Shown here: piece after piece, positions 17,398-25,190 of the stretch | How the letters are laid out: every line of letters starts with the position of its first letter | Numbering within the stretch: position 1 is the stretch's first letter | Assembly: GCF_000186865.1 (NCBI RefSeq) | Contig: NW_008705565.1 | Location: 929,137-993,136, forward strand | DNA: 64,000 nt | Reading direction: 5' to 3' | From: Aureococcus anophagefferens | Taxonomy: Eukaryota; Sar; Pelagophyceae; Pelagomonadales; Pelagomonadaceae | The notes under the pieces: generated by a model | Databases searched by the model: none | Seen by the model: only the letters and a program-made list of their open reading frames with translations | Told to the model about the DNA's origin: nothing | Position numbers and translations under genes: made by a program

Positions 17398-19353
17398 ATG
17401 CCGTCGGCCCGCAACGTCGGCGGCCTCGAGGGCCGCTACGCCCAGTTGGGCAACAACGACTACGAGGAGATGTCCGTGTCGCTGTCCCACGAGTCGCCCT
17501 ACCGCGACGATCAGGACATCTACTACGAGGAGAGCAAGGAGGCGGGGTCGCTCCTGGGCAAGGGCCCGAGCTTCTACGAGCGGGACGCCGTCTTCGCGGC
17601 GCAGCAGCAGCGGAAGCGCCTGTCGCTCGTCATGGTGCTCTGCTTCGCGGTGATCCTGGGCGTCGTCGGCGGCGTCGTCCTGCCCGACGCGGAGCGGAGC
17701 GGCTGGTACGAGGGCGGCGGCGACGACGACGGCGCGTCGACGACGACCGTCACGACGGCCGTCGACGGCTGCGGCGCGGAGGACGTCGACGGCTTCGTGA
17801 CGTGCTCGTACCTCAGCGAGTCGCTCCTCGCCTTTGGCAGCGTGCGGTCCTGGCTGTTCAACGCGACGGGCAACGCGTCGGACAGCGCCACGGACTACCT
17901 GCCGCGGCGGTTGGAGGTCAAGTACAACGCGGGCCGCATGGCGCCGGGCTCCGTCGGACCCGCGGCGGCCGGGGGCTACGTCGCGTTCGGCCTCTACCTC
18001 CCGAGCTACATGGCCGGCGACGGCGACGTGCCCGTGAACGCGTCGTTCCTCGTCGTGGCGAAGACGAACGGGAGCCTCGTGGCCGTGACGCCGACGTCGG
18101 GCCTCGACGGTTTAGGGTCGCCGCGGTCGACGCGCGTCGACGCCGTCAAGGTCTACAGCCCGAGCCACCTGCTCTCCTCGTCCAACCAGTGGGGCAAGGA
18201 GGTCGGCTACCCCTACCTCTGGAACTGGCGGCGAAGCGCCTACGACGCGTCGGGCGAGACGCACCTGCGGCGCCTCGACGGCGACGCGCGCTACTCGAGC
18301 CTCGACATCCAGTGGGCCGAGGACAACGCGTCGTGGTGGCAGCCCACGGGCGCCGCGGACGAGCCCGGCGCCTTCGCCCAGTTCGACGCGAAGACGGGCG
18401 CCATGCTGCGGAGCTACGCCGTGCCCGTCTGCGACGGGCTGAACCACGCGCAGCTCTACGACAACGACACGCGCGCGCTGCTGTCCTGCGGCGGCTCGAA
18501 CGGCGTCGTCGCCTACGACCTCGCAAACGCGGCCGTGCTCTGGGTCGCCGGCGGCGCCAACGGCACGCTGCCCGTCTACACGCTCGGCGGCGAGCGGCGC
18601 GCGCCGGGCGAGGTCGTCTGGGCGGGCCAGTACAACGCGGAGTACTGGGGCGCGGACACGATCACGATGTTCGACAACCGGTGCGACGCCGCGGACGGCT
18701 ACGCCAACGCCTCGAGCCGCCTGCTGGTGTTGCGGGAGCGCGACGGCGTCGTGACCACGGAGTTCGAGTACGAGTTCCGCTCTGAGTTCCCTTACGGCTA
18801 CAGCCCCGCGTTCGGCGACGCGGACCTGCTGCCGTCGACGAATTTGGTCGCGTCCTGGTGGCCCAACGTCCTGTCGCCGTCGCGGGACCTCTTATTCGAC
18901 GCGCAGCTCCTCGAGGTCGACCGGAGCCGGGAGGTGGCCTGGCAGCTCAGCGTCTACGGCGCGGCGTCCGACGCGTGCGCCGTCGACGGCGCCGCCGCGT
19001 GCCGCCAGGACATCGACCGGGGCTGGAAGATCTACTCCGTCGAGCGCTTCTACGACGCGCCCCTCGTCTACAACGTCTCCTTCCTCCGCGACCCGGGCGC
19101 GTCGAGCGGCATCCTCGCGTTCTTCGCGCACTCGGCGTTCAAGCGCGGCTACAAGACGCACGGCCGCTGGGCGCTGACGGGGCCCCAGGGCGCGGCGCAC
19201 GGCGACTTCAAGTTCGAGGCCCACTGGCGGGCGACGCACGTCACGGTCAACGTGACGAACGCCACGCGCTTGATCCGCGACACGGCGACGCTCGCCTTCA
19301 CCGTGCTCGACGAGTACGGCCAGGCGGCGGCCGTCGACGTGCCCTACGCCTAA
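17398..19353 (+). CDS. Type II membrane protein with arylsulfotransferase-like beta-propeller
   Basis: The product has 651 residues, start ATG 17398. A cytoplasmic tail of about 75 residues precedes one transmembrane helix (LSLVMVLCFAVILGVVGGVV). The rest is a lumenal or extracellular domain with many N-glycosylation sequons (NATGNAS, NASFLVV, NVTNAT). Several features recall the ASST/arylsulfotransferase family: QYNAEYWGADTITMFDN, followed by SRLLVLRERDGVVTTEFEYEF, and LNHAQLYDNDTRALLSC. That family transfers sulfate between phenolic groups and has a six-bladed propeller. The catalytic His cannot be assigned with certainty. A generic PQQ/YncE-like propeller is the alternative. The stop is 11 bases from the convergent lectin stop. 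Confidence 0.6.
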   Translation: MPSARNVGGLEGRYAQLGNNDYEEMSVSLSHESPYRDDQDIYYEESKEAGSLLGKGPSFYERDAVFAAQQQRKRLSLVMVLCFAVILGVVGGVVLPDAERSGWYEGGGDDDGASTTTVTTAVDGCGAEDVDGFVTCSYLSESLLAFGSVRSWLFNATGNASDSATDYLPRRLEVKYNAGRMAPGSVGPAAAGGYVAFGLYLPSYMAGDGDVPVNASFLVVAKTNGSLVAVTPTSGLDGLGSPRSTRVDAVKVYSPSHLLSSSNQWGKEVGYPYLWNWRRSAYDASGETHLRRLDGDARYSSLDIQWAEDNASWWQPTGAADEPGAFAQFDAKTGAMLRSYAVPVCDGLNHAQLYDNDTRALLSCGGSNGVVAYDLANAAVLWVAGGANGTLPVYTLGGERRAPGEVVWAGQYNAEYWGADTITMFDNRCDAADGYANASSRLLVLRERDGVVTTEFEYEFRSEFPYGYSPAFGDADLLPSTNLVASWWPNVLSPSRDLLFDAQLLEVDRSREVAWQLSVYGAASDACAVDGAAACRQDIDRGWKIYSVERFYDAPLVYNVSFLRDPGASSGILAFFAHSAFKRGYKTHGRWALTGPQGAAHGDFKFEAHWRATHVTVNVTNATRLIRDTATLAFTVLDEYGQAAAVDVPYA

Positions 19354-19364
19354 ACTTCCCTGTG

Positions 19365-20663
19365 TTAGATGAACGTCTTGACGTTGTAGAACGCGACGAG
19401 GGCGAAGGCGGCGAAGGCGACGTGGGCCACGAGCAGGACCTGGAAGGGCGTCCGCCACGCGCCGTCGAAGGGCGACACCTCCGCGTGGAGGTTCCGCTCG
19501 AGGCTCGCGGCGAGGCCCGTGTGCGCGTGGTTGAGCTTCTCCTCGAAGAGCGCGTCGAACTCGCCCTGGAGCTTCTCGAAGCGGTCCTCGATCTTCTCCT
19601 TGAGCCGCTCGTCGACGACCCGCTCGAGCGCCGCGAGGCGATCCGCCTCGTCGGCGACGAGCAAGCCGAACTCGTCGCCGCCGCGGTCCACGGCGTTCGC
19701 GAAGGCCGCCGTCGAGTGCTCGAAGACGTGGTTCAGGTGCTCCAGCTTGAAGGTCATCCAGTTGACCATGTCCTCGATCTTCGCCAGCCGCGCGTCGTCG
19801 ACGGGCGCGGCGTCGCCGCCCGGGAGGAACTTGCGCCAGCCGCTGTTGAGGTGGCGGTCGTGCGCGCGCGAGTCCGCGAAGGTCTCCAAGCTCAGCACGT
19901 CGTGGACGTCGGCGGACGCGCCCGTCGCGCCGGAGACGCCGATGCGTAAACTGGAAAGCCACGTCGCGGACTCCGCGACGCGATCCGGCAAATCGACGTC
20001 CGCGCAGACGCGCCACCGGTTCCGGTTCCGCTCGTCGATCAACACGCGCACGCGCTTGCTCGTCGCCACGACGCGCGCCCGCGACGCGTTCGCGTGCCCG
20101 AAGTCGTCGCGGTTCGCGTCGTAGCGCAGCGACCCCGCCTCGCAGTCCGCGGCGACGAGGTTCGGCTCGCGCCGCGGGTCGTCGCCCGGGAAGCGGTCGC
20201 TCGCGACGACGCGCACCTTCCGGAGGCGCGTGTCGAAGAGGATGCCGACGCCGTGGAAGACCTCCGTGCTCCCGAAGCTCGGGCCCCGGGTGAAGCCGTT
20301 CGCCGCGAGCCAGAGCGCGACGCCCTCGCCGCGCTGCTCCGCGGGCGCGCGCCCGGAGATCCGAAATTTCAACACCACGGACAGCCGGTCGCTCGCCGCG
20401 GCGTCGCCCACGGGGAAGTTGCTCCAGAGCGCGCCGACGGACTTGCCCTTCTCCGGGGTCAGCCGCGCGAAGCTCTGGAGCACCTCCGTGTCGCCGTAGG
20501 CCGTCCACTCGTCGGACACCGTGCGCCGCATCGTGTTCGGCGCCATGGCCACGAACGGCGCCACGAAGGAGTGGAACGGCAGCATGCGCGCGTTCGCGTC
20601 CTCGTCCTGCGCCACGACGCGGGCGAGCACGACGAGGGCGAGCATGCGCGTCACATTACCCAT
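19365..20663 (-). CDS. L-type lectin (ERGIC-53/VIP36-like) cargo receptor
   Basis: The product has about 432 residues. A signal peptide (MLALVVLARVVAQ) is followed by a legume-type lectin domain (about 45-265) with the family signature GVALWLAANG ... PSFGSTEVFHGVGILFDT. A helical stalk with a coiled-coil stretch (about 300-390) and one C-terminal transmembrane helix (FQVLLVAHVAFAAFALVAFY) follow. The cytoplasmic tail is very short (NVKTFI) and lacks the KKxx ER-retrieval signal of animal ERGIC-53, though it ends in bulky residues. Family members carry high-mannose glycoproteins between ER and Golgi. ATGs at 20663 and 20645 are both possible. Confidence 0.85.
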   Translation of the reverse strand: MGNVTRMLALVVLARVVAQDEDANARMLPFHSFVAPFVAMAPNTMRRTVSDEWTAYGDTEVLQSFARLTPEKGKSVGALWSNFPVGDAAASDRLSVVLKFRISGRAPAEQRGEGVALWLAANGFTRGPSFGSTEVFHGVGILFDTRLRKVRVVASDRFPGDDPRREPNLVAADCEAGSLRYDANRDDFGHANASRARVVATSKRVRVLIDERNRNRWRVCADVDLPDRVAESATWLSSLRIGVSGATGASADVHDVLSLETFADSRAHDRHLNSGWRKFLPGGDAAPVDDARLAKIEDMVNWMTFKLEHLNHVFEHSTAAFANAVDRGGDEFGLLVADEADRLAALERVVDERLKEKIEDRFEKLQGEFDALFEEKLNHAHTGLAASLERNLHAEVSPFDGAWRTPFQVLLVAHVAFAAFALVAFYNVKTFI

Positions 20664-20783
20664 TTTTATGGGCTGCCCAAGGGGATCTTCAACAGCTTCG
20701 TTGACGTCGACGTTGGCGTCGCGATCCGAGCTGGTTGCGCACCACGATCGCAGGCTGGCCTCGACCTCTGCAGCACTGCTACC

Positions 20784-21200
20784 ATGATGCTCCTCCGCCA
20801 GACGCGCAGTCTCATGTCGCGCCGGACCTTCGCGTCCGTGCCCGAGACGATGAAGGCGGCCGTCGTGCGCGTCGTCGGCGACGCCGACGCCCTGGAGGTC
20901 GGCGACTACCCGACGCCGAGCGTCGGCGAGGGCCAGGTGCTCGTGAAGAACGAGTTCGCGGGCATCAACTTCATCGACACGTACCACCGCAGCGGCCTCT
21001 ACGCGCGGGACCTGCCCTTCGTCGGGGGCCAGGAGGGCGGCGGCGAGGTCGCGGCGGTCGGCGCGGGCGTGGCCGACGTCGCCGTCGGCGACCGCGTCGC
21101 GTACTCCGTCTTCGGGTCCTACGCCGAGTACACGGCCGTGCCCGCGGCCAAGGTGCTGCCCGTGCCCGACGAGGTCAGCATGGACGTCGCCGTGTCCTGC
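20784..21200 (+). CDS. Zeta-crystallin-type NADPH:quinone oxidoreductase, exon 1
   Basis: Exon 1 gives 139 residues: a basic, Ser/Arg-rich leader (MLLRQTRSLMSRRTFASV, suggestive of mitochondria) and the N-terminal GroES-like domain of the MDR superfamily (NEFAGINFIDTYHRSGLY, GGGEVAAVGAGVADVAVGD, GSYAEYTAVPA). It stops after TGC (Cys) at 21200, just before the introner. Exon 2 begins VVQGMTAHYL, which is the expected continuation in this family (VSC|VVQGMTAHYL). The two exons give 354 residues, a normal length. Confidence 0.9.
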
Positions 21201-21400
21201 GTCGTCATCAGGGCAGCAAAAGAGAGCGAAATTCCCAACTTCAAAGGCTCATATCTCGGCCGTTTTCCACTCGTTTTGGCTGATTTTTGGACGAGCGATC
21301 ATCTCTCGGAACGGTCTCGAAGCATGGATGCTTTTTCCGGCACGCGCGCGCGCGGAACACTCACGTTGAAGCGACGTTGAATCACCCTTTTGCTGCCCAG
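21201..21400 (+). mobile_element. Introner element, type A, 200-nt intron in the quinone oxidoreductase gene
   Basis: The element is 192 bp (21209-21400), with ends CAGGGCAGCAAAAG and CTTTTGCTGCCCAG. The flanking 8-bp target copies are GTCGTCAT (21201-21208) and GTCGTCCA (21401-21408), agreeing at six of eight positions. The two differences lie in the copy that is now intron sequence and so are free to drift. Splicing from GT at 21201 to AG at 21400 restores the family's conserved protein sequence in phase 0. Confidence 0.93.
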
Positions 21401-22048
21401 GTCGTCCAGGGCATGACCGCGCACTACCTGACGTCCGACGCGCACGCGCACCTCATCCAGCCGGGGGAGTGGATGCTCGTCCACGGCGTCGGCGGCGGCA
21501 CGTGCCAGTGGGCGGCCCAGATGGCCAAGATCCAGGGCTACAAGGTCATCGGCACGGCCGCCAAGGGCAAGCGGGCCGTCGCCGAGGCGACGGGCTGCGA
21601 CGCTTTGATCTTCTACGACGAGGCGCCGGGCACGGCCTACGAGGACTACGAGTCCGTCGACGGGCTGGCCGAGGTCATGAAGATCACGGACGGCGTCGGC
21701 TGCAAGGCCGTCATCGACGGCATCGGCAAGGCGACCTTGGACATGTCCATCGGCTCGCTCGCGCAGCGCGGCATCTTCGTGTCCTTCGGGAACGCGTCGG
21801 GCGCCGTGCCGGCCTACCCGCCCCTGCGCCACATCGCCAAGTCGTCCTTCATGTGCCGGCCGAAGCTCCTCGACTACACGCGGAACCGGGAGGAGCTCCT
21901 CTACCGCTCCAACGAGATCATGGGCTGGCTCAAGTCCGGCCAGCTCAAGGTCACGGTGGACACGGCCTTCCCCCTCGACGACGCCGCCGACGGCCACAAG
22001 TACCTCGAGTCCGGCGCGTCCACGGGCAAGGTCCTCTACAAGATCTGA
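21401..22048 (+). CDS. Zeta-crystallin-type NADPH:quinone oxidoreductase, exon 2
   Basis: Exon 2 gives 215 residues of the Rossmann domain: the cofactor loop VHGVGGGTCQWAAQMAK in place of the usual AAAGGVG, then ATGCDALIFYDEAP, the strand CKAVIDGIGKATLD and the C-terminus SGASTGKVLYKI. The enzyme reduces quinones or enals with NADPH; no zinc ligands are present, as expected for this subgroup. The GGGTCQW loop departs from the common AAAGGVG form. The stop is 48 bases from the convergent flavodoxin stop. Confidence 0.9.
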   Translation, partial: VVQGMTAHYLTSDAHAHLIQPGEWMLVHGVGGGTCQWAAQMAKIQGYKVIGTAAKGKRAVAEATGCDALIFYDEAPGTAYEDYESVDGLAEVMKITDGVGCKAVIDGIGKATLDMSIGSLAQRGIFVSFGNASGAVPAYPPLRHIAKSSFMCRPKLLDYTRNREELLYRSNEIMGWLKSGQLKVTVDTAFPLDDAADGHKYLESGASTGKVLYKI

Positions 22049-22096
22049 GCGCGCGCGTAGGAAAAAGGCCCGGTCGCGCGTACCGTTAGGGGCGCC

Positions 22097-22792
22097 CTAC
22101 GCGAAGCAGTAGTAGCCGACGCCGAGCACGGCGCCGAGGGCCGCGACGACGACGACGGGGCTCGGCCCCGCGGCCTCGGGCGGCGGCGGCGGCGGCAGGT
22201 ACTCGAGGGACTTGTCGAACGTCTGGCCGTTGCCCGGCACGGTCCACTCGCAGACCTTGGGCACGCTGTACTTGGTCTTCGCTTGCAGCGCGCCGTGGAC
22301 GTCCTCGGCCCAGTCCGCCATCATCGTCGCCTTGTCCTCCTTCGAGAGCTTGACGTCGATCTCGCGGCGCTGCGCCATGCGCCGCGTGCCGCACTTCTCC
22401 AGGAGCATGTCCGTCAGGCGCGGGCAGTTCATGTAGGTGTCGAAGCGCGAGTCGCCGAAGCCGAGCACCGCGGACTGCATGCCCGCGAGCGGCACCTGGC
22501 GCACGCCGCTCGGGTCCATGGCGACGCTCCCCTTGTACAGCGCCTCGAGGAAGTCGTCGTAGTTCGCCGGCGCGTCGCCCTGGCGGAAGGACGACGTCGC
22601 GACGACGATGGCGTCGTAGGTCGACGCGATGTGCACGAGGCCCAGCGCCGCGGCGTCGTTGCCCTCCATGACGTCGCAGACCTTCCAGTTCACGCCGTCG
22701 CGCGCCATCCACTCCTTGGCGATGCGCTCGATGTTCGTCTTCGCCGTGTTCGACTCGCTGCCGTAGACCACGAGCACTTCGTCCATGGGCAT
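22097..22792 (-). CDS. Stand-alone flavodoxin-like protein with C-terminal tail anchor
   Basis: The product has 231 residues. The flavodoxin fold begins at once (VLVVYGSESNTAKTN for the phosphate loop) and continues through VATSSFRQGDAPANYDDF and AVLGFGDSRFDTYMN, all matching FMN-binding segments of the diflavin reductase or flavodoxin group. After a linker and a Pro run, a single hydrophobic helix (PVVVVAALGAVLGVGYYCFA) ends the protein, so it is probably tail-anchored with the flavin domain in the cytosol. It has no FAD/NADPH reductase domain and so must receive electrons from a partner; that is inference. ATG 22792. Confidence 0.8.
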   Translation of the reverse strand: MPMDEVLVVYGSESNTAKTNIERIAKEWMARDGVNWKVCDVMEGNDAAALGLVHIASTYDAIVVATSSFRQGDAPANYDDFLEALYKGSVAMDPSGVRQVPLAGMQSAVLGFGDSRFDTYMNCPRLTDMLLEKCGTRRMAQRREIDVKLSKEDKATMMADWAEDVHGALQAKTKYSVPKVCEWTVPGNGQTFDKSLEYLPPPPPPEAAGPSPVVVVAALGAVLGVGYYCFA

Positions 22793-22950
22793 CTTTGTCG
22801 TCGGCGGCCGCGGCGGCGCACGAGGTGGATGGGCAGCTCGTGGGCTCGGGCTCGATGACGCCGGCACCGCTGGCCGCGGGTCCGGCGCCGGGGTCCGTCG
22901 GCGACGTCGTCGCCGCGCCCGTCGACCGCTCACCTTCCAGATGCCCCATT

Positions 22951-25086
22951 TTATTTGTTGCCGTCCGGTTTGGGCCGGAGCATGGCGGCGCCCTTGGCGC
23001 GGAACTCGTCGGCGACGTCCTTGTGGACCCACTCCGTGCAGAGCGTCGCGCCCGAGCCGCCGACGACCTTGACGAGCCCCGTGAGGTCGAGGCCCGGGTC
23101 CTCCTTCTTGAGCTCGCCCTTGAGCATCTGGAAGGACGCCTCGGAGAGCGCCTTGCACTCCGGCGCGCCCTTCTCGAGCGCGTCGCGCGTCGCCGGGTCG
23201 AGGCCCTTGTTGACCTCCTCGTAGAGCTCGTCGGCGGTCTTGAGGCGCGCGCGGTCGATGGTCATGTCGGGCACGTGGGCGTGGTAGCAGCCCATGGACG
23301 CCGCGCCGAGCTGCATGGCCACCCTCAGCACGGTCAGCGACAGGTTCACGGCGACGCCCCACTTCTTGATCCAGTCCTTGGGCAGCACGACGCGGTAGCC
23401 ACCGCCGTCCTTGCCGCTCTTGGCGACCTGCATGGTCACGGGGCAGACGAACTGGACGCGCACGGGCTTGCCGTACCAGGATGAAGGCGTGAGCCAGCGC
23501 GTCACGGCCGCCTCCTTCTCCCTCGCCATCCAGACAAGCTTCGGGCACTCCGTCGCGTCCGAACATAAATCCATGAGCAGCCGCGTCTGGCCCCGCGTCG
23601 CGTCGACGACCTTGGCGAGCTCCGCCCGAATCGCCGCGACCTCGGCGGCCGTCTTCGTCGTCGTGTCGTCGATGTGGTGGAGGCCCTCCATGACCGCGGC
23701 GGCGTTCGCGGTCTGCGCGTCGTCGATCTTGTGCATGCCCTGCTCCAGCGTGTTCAGCTTCGCCATGAGCGCCGACGCGACGCCGGCGTCGACGGCGGCC
23801 GCCGGCGTCGGGTCGCGGACCGCGCGGCACGCGTCGATGAACTTGATCTTGTGCCCGTACTTCATGCCGACCTCCGCGGCCAAACCGTGGAGCTGGGACT
23901 CCTCCATGCAGGCCAGCGTGCGCACGTCGTCGACGCCGGCGATGTGGCGCAGGTCGGCCTCGTACTGCTCCAAATCGAGATCGTCGAGCCACTGCGTGAG
24001 GCTGCCGAGGTCTGGGTTCGGGTTCGCGCAACCGCCCTGCGTGGGCACGGGCTGCCCCGCGACGACGACGGGCTGCCCCGCCGCGAGCTGCTGGTCCAGC
24101 GCCCGCGCCTCGGCGAGCTGGCGGCCCGGGATGCTCTGCTGCTGGAGCGACGCGAGGTACTGCGCGACGGGAGAACCCGGGGGAGCGAGCGCCGCGGCGT
24201 TGCCCGGGGCCGCGCGCGTCACCTCCACGAACCAGCGCACGACGTCCAGGTGGCCGCGCTGCACGGCGTGCTCGAGGCCGCGCTTGCCCTCGCCGTCGGG
24301 CGTGTCCCGCAGCGCGGCCTTGAGCGCGCCGGTCGGGTCTACGCGCTGGTCGAGCGCGGCCGCGACGGCCTGGAGCGTGCCGAGGCGCCCGAAGGCGCAG
24401 ATCTTGTGGACGAGCGTGCGCCGGAGCTGCGGGTCCATGTAGCGCGTCACGAGGCCCTCCGGCCCGGCCTCGTTGAGCGCGCCCGCGACCATGTCCGTCG
24501 GGTCGCGCGCCTCGACGGCGGCCCAGAGTCCCGCAAGGAAGGACGGCTGCGACGGTCGCGGCGGCGACGCCATCATGGGCGGCGGCGCCTGCTGCATCAT
24601 CATCGTCGGGGGCGGCCCGTACTGGGGCTGCGCCGGGGGCTGGCCGACCGCCGCGACCTGCATGGACGGCCGCGACGGCGCCGGCGCGCCGGGCGGCACG
24701 GCGACGGTGATGACCGCCCCGGGCGCGACGCCCGGCGGGATCTGGACGTTGATCGTCCTCCCGTCGGGGAGCGAGGTCTGGATCGTCGAGCCGGGAGCGG
24801 CGTTCGGGGGCACGCGGATCTGGACCTGGTTCCCGGCCTGGTTCGTGCGCCGCACGACGCGCGTGTTCTCGTTGTTGACGTTGACCTGGACGATGCCCGT
24901 CTCCGGCGGGCTCGGCATCTTCGCGCTCCGCGCCGCGCTGCCGAAGCGGATCTCGAAGGGCAGGTTCGGCAGGCGCACGACGGCGTTCGGGTTCGCCAGC
25001 CTCGACTGCTCCAGCATGGCCGCCGTCCCGGCGTCGTAGGGCGTCCAGCGGCCGTCGGGCCCTAAATGCTCGAAGACCGCGGCCAT
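22951..25086 (-). CDS. WWE - beta-repeat - SAM multidomain protein
   Basis: The product has 711 residues. The first 50 residues look like a WWE domain (GRWTPYDAGTAAMLEQSR ... LPFEIRFGS), a module that binds poly/iso-ADP-ribose or ubiquitin ligases. Two Pro/Gly beta-motifs of the type VPPGVAPGA follow (about 95-135), then a Gln/Pro/Met-rich linker, possible ankyrin-like helices (LEHAVQRGHLDVVRWFVE), and a SAM domain (SLTQWLDDLDLEQYEADL ... GHKIKFIDACR). The C-terminal 200 residues (ECPKLVWMAREKEAAVTRWL ... LPKDWIKKWGVAVNLSLTVL) form a domain I cannot name. It is probably a signalling scaffold. ATG 25086. Confidence 0.7.
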   Translation of the reverse strand: MAAVFEHLGPDGRWTPYDAGTAAMLEQSRLANPNAVVRLPNLPFEIRFGSAARSAKMPSPPETGIVQVNVNNENTRVVRRTNQAGNQVQIRVPPNAAPGSTIQTSLPDGRTINVQIPPGVAPGAVITVAVPPGAPAPSRPSMQVAAVGQPPAQPQYGPPPTMMMQQAPPPMMASPPRPSQPSFLAGLWAAVEARDPTDMVAGALNEAGPEGLVTRYMDPQLRRTLVHKICAFGRLGTLQAVAAALDQRVDPTGALKAALRDTPDGEGKRGLEHAVQRGHLDVVRWFVEVTRAAPGNAAALAPPGSPVAQYLASLQQQSIPGRQLAEARALDQQLAAGQPVVVAGQPVPTQGGCANPNPDLGSLTQWLDDLDLEQYEADLRHIAGVDDVRTLACMEESQLHGLAAEVGMKYGHKIKFIDACRAVRDPTPAAAVDAGVASALMAKLNTLEQGMHKIDDAQTANAAAVMEGLHHIDDTTTKTAAEVAAIRAELAKVVDATRGQTRLLMDLCSDATECPKLVWMAREKEAAVTRWLTPSSWYGKPVRVQFVCPVTMQVAKSGKDGGGYRVVLPKDWIKKWGVAVNLSLTVLRVAMQLGAASMGCYHAHVPDMTIDRARLKTADELYEEVNKGLDPATRDALEKGAPECKALSEASFQMLKGELKKEDPGLDLTGLVKVVGGSGATLCTEWVHKDVADEFRAKGAAMLRPKPDGNK

Positions 25087-25190
25087 AATGCTGGGTTGCC
25101 CGCCGCGCTAGAGGCTGCCAACGCTGAAACGGTCGGACGTGATCTACAACCTAGAAACGTTGAACTCGCCCGAAAAGCCGAGTTAAAGCC

